Origin: a virus
Direction: 5' to 3' (one strand)
DNA length: 26,250 nucleotides
Virus record (IMG/VR): IMGVR_UViG_3300025712_000031
Span: 1-26,250 of that record
Position numbers and translations under genes: made by a program. Below are positions 1-8,199 of this stretch, in pieces (position 1 is the stretch's first letter; the number at the start of each line of letters is the position of its first letter). A model generated the notes under the pieces. It searched no databases, was not told the DNA's origin, and saw nothing but the letters and a program-made list of their open reading frames with translations.

Positions 1-349
1 CCACAGGTCCGATATCGCCCTTATCGCCTTTGAGTCCTTGAAGACCTTGTAATCCCTGTTCTCCAGTCTCGCCCTTTTCGCCTCTATCACCGTCTTTGCC
101 ATCAATGCCGTCACGTCCGGATTCTCCATCAGCACCGGCAATTCCTTGTTCGCCAGTATCTCCTCGATCTCCTTTGTCGCCTTTGACACCCTTATCTCCT
201 TTCGGACCCTGCTTTCCGTCTAGACCCGCAGGACCACGTATAGTTTCGACTTCACTTATGATGTCAAACCATTTTTCTTCTAACTGTCCTATCCGCTTTT
301 CCGTATGTACTACTGCAAATGCAGTAGAAATTTTATCAATTTTGCTCAT
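1..349 (-). CDS. Collagen-like Gly-X-Y repeat protein, 3' end beyond window (partial)
   Basis: The minus-strand frame opening at the ATG at 349-347 stays open to the window edge and gives 116 residues. Residues 1-38 form a short, charged, probably helical head (starts MSKIDKISTAFAVVHTEK). Residues 39-116 are 26 uninterrupted Gly-X-Y triplets. Charged triplets such as GDK, GDR, GEK and GET dominate; Pro occurs only at X and never at Y, which fits phage collagen-like proteins stabilised by salt bridges rather than hydroxyproline. The start overlaps the last 14 bases of the portal gene in another frame, which suggests translational coupling; I see no strong ribosome binding site. Collagen-like segments in phages usually form trimeric fibres or spacers in tail fibres and capsid decorations. 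In T4 this slot holds genes 67/68 and the head protease gene 21. The C-terminal part, and so the role, cannot be seen. Confidence 0.85.
   Translation of the reverse strand, partial: MSKIDKISTAFAVVHTEKRIGQLEEKWFDIISEVETIRGPAGLDGKQGPKGDKGVKGDKGDRGDTGEQGIAGADGESGRDGIDGKDGDRGEKGETGEQGLQGLQGLKGDKGDIGPV
2..235 (-). repeat. 26 consecutive Gly-X-Y triplets (collagen-like)
   Basis: Every ninth base step in the minus-strand frame encodes glycine without a break, from the GGT at 235-233 to the window edge. The codons for Gly vary (GGT, GGC, GGA), so the repeat is conserved at protein level rather than being a recent DNA expansion. Confidence 0.9.
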
Positions 350-2054
350 TGAGTTTTGCCATGTATCTGGTAAGTTCTTCAGTTAGTTCATCTTCGGAGG
401 ACGGAATGTATCTTTCTTTCTTTTGTTGTTCTTTTTCTTTCTTTTTCTTTTCGTCTTCAGCACTTTTTTGACGTTCTATTTCTGATTTAACGGGTTCACC
501 ATTAACTTTAATATCAACAGACTGTGTTGCGGGTGCCGAGGCTTCATCGGGGACAAGCGCGTCTTCTTCGCCTTCTTCCGGTTCGTCCTCTTCTATTTGT
601 TTCTTCATATCCTCAATATCTGCATCAGATAATCTTAAAACATTTTTCCAAATCCATTCTTTCGAAACATAATCACCTACAAACTGAGTTGCTTCTTGCA
701 TCAGTCCGAATCGTTCCCGCCAAAGATCTGCTTCTTTCAATTCAGTAAAGGCATTGTCCTTGATATAATCAACAACAATATCGTTCTTCCACTCATCCCA
801 ATCTTGCGGCGTGATAATACCTTTTATTATCAACTGTTTCTTAAGAATTTCAAGAAACAAGTGGGAAAATCTCATACGTAAACGATCAATGAATTTCTGA
901 AACTTAACTTCGTCTCGTGTAATTTCTGTACTTCTTCCTAAAGAAAACTGAGATTCTTGTTCCAACCTATTGACCGGCACATTCAAACTACGATATAATC
1001 TCTTTTGAAAATAAAGTATATCATCAATCTGACCAAGATTATCACCACCCGGAAGTGTAGAGATTTCGGTTCCTTTCCCACCTTCTCTACGAGGCAACCA
1101 AAAATCTTCGAGCATAGACATATGCTTGCGATCATCTTTGAGTTCGCCAGTGGATGCATCGTACACTAACTTGTTACGATACTTAGTCATGATATCTTTC
1201 ATGTACTGTTCTGCTTTACCGCGAGGTAAATTACCAACATCAATGTAAAAGATTCGACGTTCGGGTGCACGAGCAAGACGATAGATGACTAGAGAGTCTT
1301 CCATCATACGTAATTGGTTAATAGGTTTAAGTGCTTTATGTAAGTGAGAGACTACTTTCTTTTTATATTCATCTAAAAGACCACTTGACACATAAGAAAT
1401 GGAGTCTGTAGAAAACTTAACAGCACTTGCTTGGGCTCCTGGTTTTTCTTCGTAAAGATAAAACTCGTCTATCTCGTCTACAATCTTAACATCTGTTGCC
1501 GGATCTTTTTTGTACTTAACATTACGCATCTTTCTAATTTTAGATGCATCAATCTGTCGTATTTCTTGAATTCCTGCTTTTAAATTTGCTTCGTTAACTA
1601 CCAAATGATGGTACAATCTTCCATCAATGTACCATGATCGGAATATATCATGCCCCAACTCATTGAAATTCAACATCCCAACAATATTATCGAACTCTTC
1701 AGTCAACAATTTCTTTATCTTATCAGGCACTTGCACCTTGTCCAAAACTAATTGTACTGATGATTCTAATTCAGATGCAGAAATTGCCTCGTTTACAATC
1801 TCTTCGACTGCCATATCAACTTCTGAGTTGACTGCTACGCCTCGATATCTCAAAATTAACTGATGATTATCTTTAGAACTGATTTCACCATCGACATTGA
1901 GATAATGTCCATAGTGTCCTGCCATAGTGCTAACATAACCAGCACCATCAGGATCCGTGGGCGGCACAACAGACGCAAGTTTCTGTTTCACTGACCCTTT
2001 ATTGGATTTTTTAAGTTCAAACCCAAAAAGTTTTAATATTGTATCATCTGCCAT
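336..2054 (-). CDS. 20: Portal vertex protein (T4 gp20 family)
   Basis: This 572-residue protein is the portal: the dodecameric ring at one head vertex that nucleates head assembly, forms the DNA channel and docks the terminase and then the neck. T4 gp20 has 524 residues. The call rests on its place directly after the tail tube gene, its size, and typical features: a short N-terminal arm, then an alpha/beta region (about residues 60-480) with the QLILRYRGVAVNSEVD and RAPERRIFYIDVGNLPR stretches I associate with T4-like portals. The C-terminus is unusual: an acidic segment (about 490-510) followed by a Lys/Glu/Gln-rich, probably helical tail (about 535-560). A Shine-Dalgarno-like AGGA stands 7-8 bases ahead of the ATG. 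The gene follows a terminator hairpin after gp19 and overlaps the collagen-like gene by 14 bases. Confidence 0.93.
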   Translation of the reverse strand: MADDTILKLFGFELKKSNKGSVKQKLASVVPPTDPDGAGYVSTMAGHYGHYLNVDGEISSKDNHQLILRYRGVAVNSEVDMAVEEIVNEAISASELESSVQLVLDKVQVPDKIKKLLTEEFDNIVGMLNFNELGHDIFRSWYIDGRLYHHLVVNEANLKAGIQEIRQIDASKIRKMRNVKYKKDPATDVKIVDEIDEFYLYEEKPGAQASAVKFSTDSISYVSSGLLDEYKKKVVSHLHKALKPINQLRMMEDSLVIYRLARAPERRIFYIDVGNLPRGKAEQYMKDIMTKYRNKLVYDASTGELKDDRKHMSMLEDFWLPRREGGKGTEISTLPGGDNLGQIDDILYFQKRLYRSLNVPVNRLEQESQFSLGRSTEITRDEVKFQKFIDRLRMRFSHLFLEILKKQLIIKGIITPQDWDEWKNDIVVDYIKDNAFTELKEADLWRERFGLMQEATQFVGDYVSKEWIWKNVLRLSDADIEDMKKQIEEDEPEEGEEDALVPDEASAPATQSVDIKVNGEPVKSEIERQKSAEDEKKKKEKEQQKKERYIPSSEDELTEELTRYMAKLNEQN

Positions 2055-2070
2055 GAGTTGTCCTAATATG

Positions 2071-2097
2071 TAAATAAAGGGTGCCCGTAGACACCCT
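2071..2097 (-). terminator. Intrinsic terminator with UACG tetraloop between gp19 and gp20
   Basis: On the minus strand AGGGTGTC (2097-2090), loop TACG (2089-2086) and GGCACCCT (2085-2078) form an 8-bp stem with one T-G wobble, followed by TTTATTTA. The loop closed by C-G is a member of the very stable C(UNCG)G tetraloop class, which T4 also uses in its intergenic hairpins. The U tract is interrupted, so termination may be partial, or the hairpin may instead stabilise the 3' end of the upstream message. Confidence 0.8.
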
Positions 2098-2113
2098 GTT
2101 ATTTAGACGTGAA

Positions 2114-2641
2114 TTAACTCGTCGTATTTGATTCCCAATATTGAATAGCAAAGGTAACTTCGAAGGTTTCCAGTGCATCAACGGTATCATAATCTAACGT
2201 GATAGCACCAACACTTGTTGGAAAACAACCTCGAAAGTTATATCGTTTCAATACAGTACTGTCACGATCTAACTGATCAACTATGAGGTCCGACTGATAA
2301 TCGACGGGATTGCTGAATCCAGTATTAGCAGAATGCGAATTGATTCCGTTTAACCATCTTTCCATGGGATCTCGAATTGCAAAATCGGTATCGTTAATGA
2401 TAGTAACGCTCCAATCTTCAAATACACGATCTCCTGCAATCTTTAACTGCCTGCCCCGAAAGGGTACCGTTAGTACACCTGTCGTGCTTGCCGGTAAGGC
2501 TGCAGCCTTACAGAGGAATGATGTCAGTTCGACATCACCCCCAGCATAGGAAGGAAAGTTAATAGTTGCGTTAAACAGATTCGGTCTAGCACCACCACCA
2601 CGCAGTTTAGATTTAAAGTCATCGACTCCTAAAATTGCCAT
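2114..2641 (-). CDS. 19: Tail tube protein (T4 gp19 family)
   Basis: This 175-residue protein (T4 gp19: 163) polymerises into the rigid inner tube through which DNA is ejected. Family features visible in order: ARPNLFNATINFP (about 19-31), CKAAALPA (about 44-51), an IAGDRVFEDWSVTIINDTD block (about 68-86) that closely matches the T4 VAGDRTFDDWTVTVMND region, and a C-terminal LETFEVTFAIQYWE strand matching T4 QTFEVTLALDYWE. The start has a strong AAGGAG site 8 bases upstream. It lies 13 bases after the sheath gene, so the two main tail polymers are made from one message, and a terminator hairpin follows it. Confidence 0.97.
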   Translation of the reverse strand: MAILGVDDFKSKLRGGGARPNLFNATINFPSYAGGDVELTSFLCKAAALPASTTGVLTVPFRGRQLKIAGDRVFEDWSVTIINDTDFAIRDPMERWLNGINSHSANTGFSNPVDYQSDLIVDQLDRDSTVLKRYNFRGCFPTSVGAITLDYDTVDALETFEVTFAIQYWESNTTS

Positions 2642-2654
2642 TGTTTATTTCTCC

Positions 2655-4850
2655 TTAGACCGTGCCGACAACTTCATCAAAGTCAACACCCGTTCTAACT
2701 GCCACGAAATTAAGCGTGATAAAGTTAATTGAACGTGCTGGTTTGATAAAGCAAGAAGCAATGAATCGGTTAGCATCAATCACTGCCGCAGTGTTGTTTG
2801 TTTCGTCACAAACTACCCTGAAATCAGTAATACCTCTTCTCCCTTGAATTTCCCTCAAGAAAGGTTCTACTATGTTAACAAATTCTGCGCGAGTAAACTC
2901 ATCGTTGAATTCGAACAGTACATTTGCGGCCGCCGCCTTAATGGCGCGTTCGATTACAAGGAACAACCTACGAACGTTAATGCGATCAAATGCACTTGGG
3001 CGAGACTCTTTAGTCTTGTCGCCATATAAAATAATCCCTTGTCCCGGAAGGTTTACAATCGGATTAACACCAACTTTATATAGAGTATCTCTTGCATTTC
3101 TATTAGCATTCCATGCGAGAGATGTTACCCCAAAGTAATTACCACGCCGTTGTCCGGCAGGAGAGAACCATGGTGCAGACACTTGATCAGTTAACGCGAG
3201 AAGACCCGCTGTAGAACTGGCGGCAGGAATGAAAACATACTGGTCATTGTACTTGTCGTAAACTTTTAAAAAGTTGTTGTCAAGTATCAAGTAACTAGAA
3301 GAAGACAGTTCGTTCGAGAAAGTTTTAATTGCATTAACAATCGCCGTGGGATTTGCTTGATTCAGCACGTCATCTCTACAGGGACTTGAAACTACCACGC
3401 AGTCTTTTCTCTGACTACTAGCAATTCCTGTCAAGTTAGCAACAACCGTTTTCTGTGCAATTCGACTAGTCATACTAGGGGCAATTAAAAAATCAACCGT
3501 AATAGTTTCGGGATCTTCGAAAGAATCGAAACCAGTATCAACATCACCCTCGTCTAATACGTTGCTTGCAACCCCACCTGACAAACTTGAAGTTTGTACA
3601 GAAGTTGTTACTTGAGTGAATCCAGTAGATACATTCCCTAATTCTGAGAATGATGCGAGATCTGCTGCACGAACGTAGTTAGATTTAGCATTTAAAACAT
3701 CTAACACATAGTTAGATGAACCGTCTGCGGTCTTGGCATCACCCGCCAAAGAAGCATAGGGAAACGTTTCAAGGATAGTGCCTGGAATTCCAGTAAAAAC
3801 ACCGTCTTCATCGATAATGGCTACGTGAACTTCGTCATTACTACCACCGAGATCAGACACATACTGTGACGTTCCGGGTGCACCATCAAACTCTGCAAAC
3901 ACATTAGTAGTACCAATAACCCAACCATCAAAAGATGCATCACCACCCGATACTGGGCAGAATGAAACCTGTAAACTATTACCTGCCGTACCAGCATACT
4001 TCGCAATAATTTGCTCTGCGTTGAGACCAGATTTATCTGATTCCCATGTTTCTGCATTTTTAACCAGAACACCGTCTGCGTTAGTAACCGCAGTTAAAGT
4101 GGCATTACCTGCTTCACTGTCAGTAACCGTAGGTACTCCAGTGTAACCGCTGCCCGTGTCTGTAATGGTGATAGATTTAATACCTACTGTGACTGTTACA
4201 TCAAGTGCATTGTCTCCACCGCCACTCGTATTAATTGTAGTATGTCCGGTTAAGGAGTCCAGAGTTCCAGAAAAGGAACCTCCGCTACTGAGTGAAACTG
4301 AAGTTACAATACCACCCGGATCGACTGCAAGTACTGTACCTGTAGCATTAGTACCAGTTCCTAAATCGATTTCGAATGTATCGCTGACCGCATAACCTGT
4401 ACCACCATCAGTAGGAGTACCGGTGATGCCTTTGATTTCCATTGCTGCGGTTGCTGCTGCACCTGCACCACTGCCACCGGTGAAACCAATGGTTGGAGTG
4501 TTGGTGTAGTTGTTGTTAGTTCCTGCAACTGTAACCGAAGCTACAATACCTGCACCCGCAATAGAAGCATTCACTGCTCCTTCTTGCGTTCGAACAACAT
4601 ACAATGTACTAGCATATTTTAAAAAATATGCCGCAGATAGAAAGTCAATTGATGTAGCGTCTGAGTTTAATGCGGGAGATCCAAATGTTTCCGCTAAAGC
4701 TGCTTCGTTAGCAACTAGAACCGGTTGTTCAATTGGTCCCCAATTAAAGTTCCCCACGAATGCCCCAGTAGAAGTATCAACTGCCGGGACTACACCCGTA
4801 AGATCAATTTCCTTTACTGTGATATTAGGAGACGCGAATTGATTTGCCAT
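2655..4850 (-). CDS. 18: Tail sheath protein (T4 gp18 family) with expanded surface insertion
   Basis: This 731-residue protein (T4 gp18: 659) forms the contractile sheath around the tail tube. The N-terminus (SPNITVKEIDLTGVVP) and the C-terminal contractile core match T4 closely: QYDKYNDQYVFIP, SAPWFSPAGQRRGN, YGDKTKESRPSAFDRINVRRLF and the final ARSINFITLNFVAVRTGVDFDE. Between about residues 103 and 255 lies a Gly/Thr/Ser-rich segment with repeats of the form G(S/T)GY-x-x-x-P/D (for example TGSGYTGVPTV). T4 has a shorter, similar insertion in its protruding domain, so this probably forms an enlarged outward-facing domain. AAAGGA stands 8 bases before the ATG, and a T4-type late promoter lies about 64 bases upstream. 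Confidence 0.96.
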   Translation of the reverse strand: MANQFASPNITVKEIDLTGVVPAVDTSTGAFVGNFNWGPIEQPVLVANEAALAETFGSPALNSDATSIDFLSAAYFLKYASTLYVVRTQEGAVNASIAGAGIVASVTVAGTNNNYTNTPTIGFTGGSGAGAAATAAMEIKGITGTPTDGGTGYAVSDTFEIDLGTGTNATGTVLAVDPGGIVTSVSLSSGGSFSGTLDSLTGHTTINTSGGGDNALDVTVTVGIKSITITDTGSGYTGVPTVTDSEAGNATLTAVTNADGVLVKNAETWESDKSGLNAEQIIAKYAGTAGNSLQVSFCPVSGGDASFDGWVIGTTNVFAEFDGAPGTSQYVSDLGGSNDEVHVAIIDEDGVFTGIPGTILETFPYASLAGDAKTADGSSNYVLDVLNAKSNYVRAADLASFSELGNVSTGFTQVTTSVQTSSLSGGVASNVLDEGDVDTGFDSFEDPETITVDFLIAPSMTSRIAQKTVVANLTGIASSQRKDCVVVSSPCRDDVLNQANPTAIVNAIKTFSNELSSSSYLILDNNFLKVYDKYNDQYVFIPAASSTAGLLALTDQVSAPWFSPAGQRRGNYFGVTSLAWNANRNARDTLYKVGVNPIVNLPGQGIILYGDKTKESRPSAFDRINVRRLFLVIERAIKAAAANVLFEFNDEFTRAEFVNIVEPFLREIQGRRGITDFRVVCDETNNTAAVIDANRFIASCFIKPARSINFITLNFVAVRTGVDFDEVVGTV

Positions 4851-4913
4851 AATCGTGTCCTTTTCGTTTACCTATGATATGATTTCATAATACGGTTAGA
4901 TTCTCAATGCTTT

Positions 4914-4921
4914 TATTTATA
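4914..4921 (-). promoter_or_regulatory. T4-type late promoter (TATAAATA) ahead of gp18
   Basis: The minus strand reads TATAAATA exactly, the consensus -10 element recognised in T4 by the late sigma factor gp55. By T4 spacing, transcription would start near 4908, giving a leader of about 58 bases before the gp18 ATG. It sits in the largest non-coding gap of the window, directly after the gp17 stop, which fits high-level separate expression of sheath and tube. The phage's own sigma gene is not in the window. Confidence 0.8.
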
Positions 4922-4926
4922 AAAAA

Positions 4927-6546
4927 TTAAAAATCAGGATCATAAACTACGGACCAATTACCTCTTTCTATGTCTTCTTGTGACAATATTTCGTTGATCG
5001 CATCGGTACCATCATCGATGTATCCAAAGGGAACAATGTTATTTTCTATTTCTTCCATTCGATTGGCAAACATCATTTCTTTTAGATTGATGTCTGTCAT
5101 GTCAGAGAAAAACTGAGTGGTTACGAAGTACCCCAGCATAACTAAATTCATAACCAGATCGTCATGATTTCCATCGGATGCCTCATAAGACTGTCCTTTA
5201 CCTACGAAAGTAGACACTTCAAGAATAGTCTTTTCATCAACAAGTTCTAGTTTGTTGGTCTCCAAAAGATCTTTAAACCCCGAACAACCAAGACGCTTGG
5301 TTTTTCGATTCATTTCTACCCCAATGTGGGAAGACTTTACTGCGGAAGATACATGGGTATTTTCGTATTCAAGATCATGATAAAGACCATTACATACTAC
5401 CCCACCCTGATCATTTGCTTCGACAACCACATAAGCATTATTGTAGACAACAGCGTACTTATATATAATATTAGGGAAGAGTATTGGAGAAATAGTGTTG
5501 TTCCGATACACAGCCACTTGACTAAAAGGGCGTGTCGTAATGTCAATAACAGTGAACGTAGAATAGTCCTGACCTCTTCCTTTCGAGACATCAACGGTCA
5601 TGATGTACTCGTGGCTCGGCCGAGTTTCTGAATAGATGGACAATAGACCGCCCTCTAAGACCCGCAGAGGCGCTTTTGCTCGTAATGACATTAGCGTCTC
5701 TGCATTTATTAAAGTGTCGCCTGTTCCAAAGAAAGTGTTGCCAAATTCTTGGTCAAACTGTAGTTGGGAAGTGTTTGATATGGTCTCTGTTTTCCATTTC
5801 TCATCTCGTCCCGGCACATCCCACCAATCGACTCTGAATGGTTTGTATTCGTTTATTCCTTGATTTGCACCTTCCCAAATTTTATGGTAGATATTACCAA
5901 TCCCATTGGCAGTCGAGGTTATGATAACCTTAGTATCTTTACCGGCAGAGACTACGGGGTAGGTTGAAGTGTAGAATTCAGATGCTCGCTCAACAAAAGC
6001 AAACTCATCGAGATAGAGCAGATTGACAGACATACCACGAATAGAACTCCCAGAGGTAGAAGCAGCAACAATCCTAGAGTTATTAGAAAAATCGATAGAA
6101 CCCTTATTGAGAGTCTTACAACCAGGTTGTAGAAAGAATGGCAAATTCTCAAGCATGAGCGTGATACGTCCAAGCATTTCTCGTGAAGTGGAACCTTTGT
6201 TTGCGAGGACTGCGATTGTTTTTTCAGGTGTGAAAATTGCGTACCAGAGAAGATAGGCGACTGACGAAATTGATTTGCCAGATTGTCTGCAAGCAAGTAC
6301 AATGTTAAAACGATTATCGTTAAAAGATTTGAACATACGTTCTTGATAGGGATAAAGATTAAAAGGAACAAGTCCCCTATCCAACGAAATAATTTTGAGA
6401 TAGGTTTCCGCAAAATAAGCGGGACTATCCATACATTTTTTATATTCAAGAACCTCGTCCTTTGTCCATTCTTGAACTACACCGTCTTTCTTTACCAGAT
6501 GATTGTATTGATAGGTATCATTTGACATTCGTATTGCTTGAGTCAT
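4927..6546 (-). CDS. 17: Terminase large subunit (T4 gp17 family)
   Basis: This is the ATP-driven packaging motor and headful nuclease that docks on the portal; about 539 residues from the chosen start (T4: 610). ATPase motifs: Walker A ACRQSGKS (about 85-92), Walker B LLYLDEFAF (about 176-184), coupling motif TSTANG (about 210-215). Nuclease motifs: Asp in MTVDVSKGRGQDY (about 319), Glu in VVVEANDQGG (about 376) and Asp in HDDLVMNLV (about 462/463). All catalytic positions known in T4 gp17 are present, so it looks functional. I chose the ATG at 6546 because AAAGGTGA lies 9 bases upstream inside gp16; the in-frame TTG at 6555 abuts that site and is unlikely, while ATG 6528 remains possible. 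The gene overlaps gp16 by 29 bases, as terminase pairs often do. Confidence 0.98.
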   Translation of the reverse strand: MTQAIRMSNDTYQYNHLVKKDGVVQEWTKDEVLEYKKCMDSPAYFAETYLKIISLDRGLVPFNLYPYQERMFKSFNDNRFNIVLACRQSGKSISSVAYLLWYAIFTPEKTIAVLANKGSTSREMLGRITLMLENLPFFLQPGCKTLNKGSIDFSNNSRIVAASTSGSSIRGMSVNLLYLDEFAFVERASEFYTSTYPVVSAGKDTKVIITSTANGIGNIYHKIWEGANQGINEYKPFRVDWWDVPGRDEKWKTETISNTSQLQFDQEFGNTFFGTGDTLINAETLMSLRAKAPLRVLEGGLLSIYSETRPSHEYIMTVDVSKGRGQDYSTFTVIDITTRPFSQVAVYRNNTISPILFPNIIYKYAVVYNNAYVVVEANDQGGVVCNGLYHDLEYENTHVSSAVKSSHIGVEMNRKTKRLGCSGFKDLLETNKLELVDEKTILEVSTFVGKGQSYEASDGNHDDLVMNLVMLGYFVTTQFFSDMTDINLKEMMFANRMEEIENNIVPFGYIDDGTDAINEILSQEDIERGNWSVVYDPDF

Positions 6547-6877
6547 CTTGTTCAATCACCTTTGCTTCATCTTTTAATAATCGTTGTAGATCAGTAGTGC
6601 TTCCTAAAAAAACATTGTTGTTTGTAATTTGTTTTGTTTCAACTTTTTCCGGTAAAGTAATATCTTTATGTTTTTTATTTAGATCCATAAGTTTATCAGT
6701 AACGTCTGCTACATTCTTTATCATACCAGATAAGACTTCGAATGCGCGAGGATGTTCTGACTCACGTGCCACTTCAATCATAAGATCAAGACCCCGCTTA
6801 CCACCCTCAATCAACTCTAAGTAAGTGTCCCGAGAGGTCTCGTAATCTTTACTAATGTTTGGATTTTCATCTTTCAT
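6518..6877 (-). CDS. 16: Terminase small subunit (T4 gp16 family)
   Basis: This 119-residue, highly charged and mostly helical protein lies directly upstream of and overlaps the large terminase, the position of T4 gene 16 (164 residues). T4 gp16 forms rings that recognise DNA and stimulate the gp17 ATPase. The central segment (about residues 20-80) has heptad-like helices, including AFEVLSGMIKNVADVTDKLMDLNKK, as expected for the coiled-coil oligomerisation core of T4-like small terminases. The tail (about 85-119) is Asn/Asp/Glu-rich and probably disordered. The ribosome binding site is weak; translation may depend on the upstream gene, which ends 13 bases before. Assignment is by position and character more than by distinct motifs. 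Confidence 0.9.
   Translation of the reverse strand: MKDENPNISKDYETSRDTYLELIEGGKRGLDLMIEVARESEHPRAFEVLSGMIKNVADVTDKLMDLNKKHKDITLPEKVETKQITNNNVFLGSTTDLQRLLKDEAKVIEQDDSSNTNVK
6556..6563 (-). promoter_or_regulatory. Ribosome binding site deciding the gp17 start
   Basis: AAAGGTGA on the minus strand, inside the gp16 reading frame, lies 9 bases before the ATG at 6546. It supports that ATG over the TTG at 6555 immediately next to it. Confidence 0.65.
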
Positions 6878-6890
6878 AAGTTTTTATACT

Positions 6891-8186
6891 TTAATTGTTA
6901 TCTATGCGCTGTGCTGCTTCAAATCCAGCAGTCAATACAGTCGTTCCTGTACCAAGAACTCCTGAATACTCCTTGATAATAAACTCAATGTAGATAGGTG
7001 TAGTAGTGCCTATTCCTGTCAACTGGTTAGGTGGGACTGCCGCAACATCACACTTCAACTGAATTTTAATATCTTCATCCATTTGAAACCATGCTGGGTT
7101 CGTATCATCTTGTTCCCATTGAACATTAGTCACCCCTGCTTCGTTACCGTTTAAATTCGTTGTTCCTTTGAACAGGAATATAGTGTCGTAACCGCTAAAA
7201 TTAACTGGCGAATTCGGGAAATCACTAGATCGTGTAGTATTGCCAGGTAATCTGGTGCTCTTAGTATTGTCTAGGTAACAATTCACTTGGATTTGATAAT
7301 CATCACCAAAACCTGCAACATGTTCAGATGCATCTACCCAGTTATCACTGGCTATAGCAGGAGTAACACTGTTTGTAACTACGGTTCCTGTACTGAAATT
7401 ATCAATAAAAGAGTTTGCAACTGTAGCATCACCGTTATTAAATAAAGTGACTTCGGTAAATACCTGACCTCCGCCTGATGCACCATCTAAGTCTATATCA
7501 GTAGATGTTGTTGCAAAGGCAAAATTGATAACTACTGGATCATCTGCCACAGTAATCGTTGCAGTGGTTGCTACTTCAGTTCCGCCAGTCACAGCATCAA
7601 ACAATTTACCAGTAAATTGTTCACCATCATCTACACCGTCTGCGCCTCCTGCTCCCGCAAGTGTCACATCAACAGTGGCAGGAGAGAATGATGTTCCATT
7701 CCATGTAACAGTAGTTCTTGCAGTTGGGGTATTGCCAGGAGGCACTGCCGTAAAGTCAGCATTAACCGTTGTACCATGAGTGATATCGAAGTAATATGTT
7801 TGCGCGGCAGACCCTGCTGCTTCACCGAATGTAAAGGTAACTGTATCACCTTCGGTGGGTGACGTAGTATTGGGCGTAACAGTCGGAGCATTTGCAGGAA
7901 TAACTGTGCCATCTATTACATTAAAAGAATGAGTTTGTTTTCCGATATAACTAGCATTGGTTGCTACTTCTAAAACATATCCCCTTGTTCCGCTGGTAGC
8001 ATTTTCTTCCACTTCTAATTCTATACTAGAATTTCTAGTACCGTCCGTGGTTTCAGTTCCGCTGTCTCTGCTCGGAAAATCTACTGCTATATTTCCGCCG
8101 GTGCCATTAACAATTCTCCAATACAGCGTAGATGCATTGGGCATATTTGAATGAAGCACACTAAATTGATATGTTGGATTAGCCAT
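6891..8186 (-). CDS. Virion-associated protein with Calx-beta/Ig-like domains
   Basis: This 431-residue protein has no counterpart between T4 genes 15 and 16. The first ~90 residues (YWRIVNGTGGNIAVDFPS, then a Gly-Tyr-Val-Leu-Glu-Val strand) and residues ~95-215 (SPTEGDTVTFTF, YYFDITHGTTVNADFTAVPP) look like two Calx-beta/Ig-like beta-sandwiches. Residues ~216-431 form a different all-beta domain with NWVDASEHVAGFGDDYQI and a long Asn/Thr-rich region. The YYF-x-I...DF-x-x-VPP signature recurs in the larger neighbour upstream, so the two genes share domain ancestry. No signal peptide or membrane segment is seen. It probably is an exposed decoration or fibre component; a C-terminal capping or receptor-binding role for the last domain is a guess. 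The start ATG lies 13 bases after the previous stop with a weak ribosome site. Confidence 0.8.
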   Translation of the reverse strand: MANPTYQFSVLHSNMPNASTLYWRIVNGTGGNIAVDFPSRDSGTETTDGTRNSSIELEVEENATSGTRGYVLEVATNASYIGKQTHSFNVIDGTVIPANAPTVTPNTTSPTEGDTVTFTFGEAAGSAAQTYYFDITHGTTVNADFTAVPPGNTPTARTTVTWNGTSFSPATVDVTLAGAGGADGVDDGEQFTGKLFDAVTGGTEVATTATITVADDPVVINFAFATTSTDIDLDGASGGGQVFTEVTLFNNGDATVANSFIDNFSTGTVVTNSVTPAIASDNWVDASEHVAGFGDDYQIQVNCYLDNTKSTRLPGNTTRSSDFPNSPVNFSGYDTIFLFKGTTNLNGNEAGVTNVQWEQDDTNPAWFQMDEDIKIQLKCDVAAVPPNQLTGIGTTTPIYIEFIIKEYSGVLGTGTTVLTAGFEAAQRIDNN

Positions 8187-8199
8187 AGTATCTTATCTA

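Noticed and set aside
96-386. Open frame on the plus strand rich in Pro and Ser
   Set aside because: It is the antisense reading of the Gly-X-Y repeat: Gly codons (GGN) read as Pro or Ser-type codons on the other strand. The minus-strand frame is continuous with the layout and gives a recognisable collagen-like protein.
4878-4889. Short inverted repeat (TATGA-TT-TCATA) in the gp17-gp18 gap
   Set aside because: The stem is five A/T-rich pairs with a two-base loop and no U tract, too weak to call a terminator or operator.
6546-6555. TTG at 6555 as start of the large terminase
   Set aside because: It immediately abuts the likely ribosome binding site at 6556-6563; the ATG at 6546 has proper spacing.
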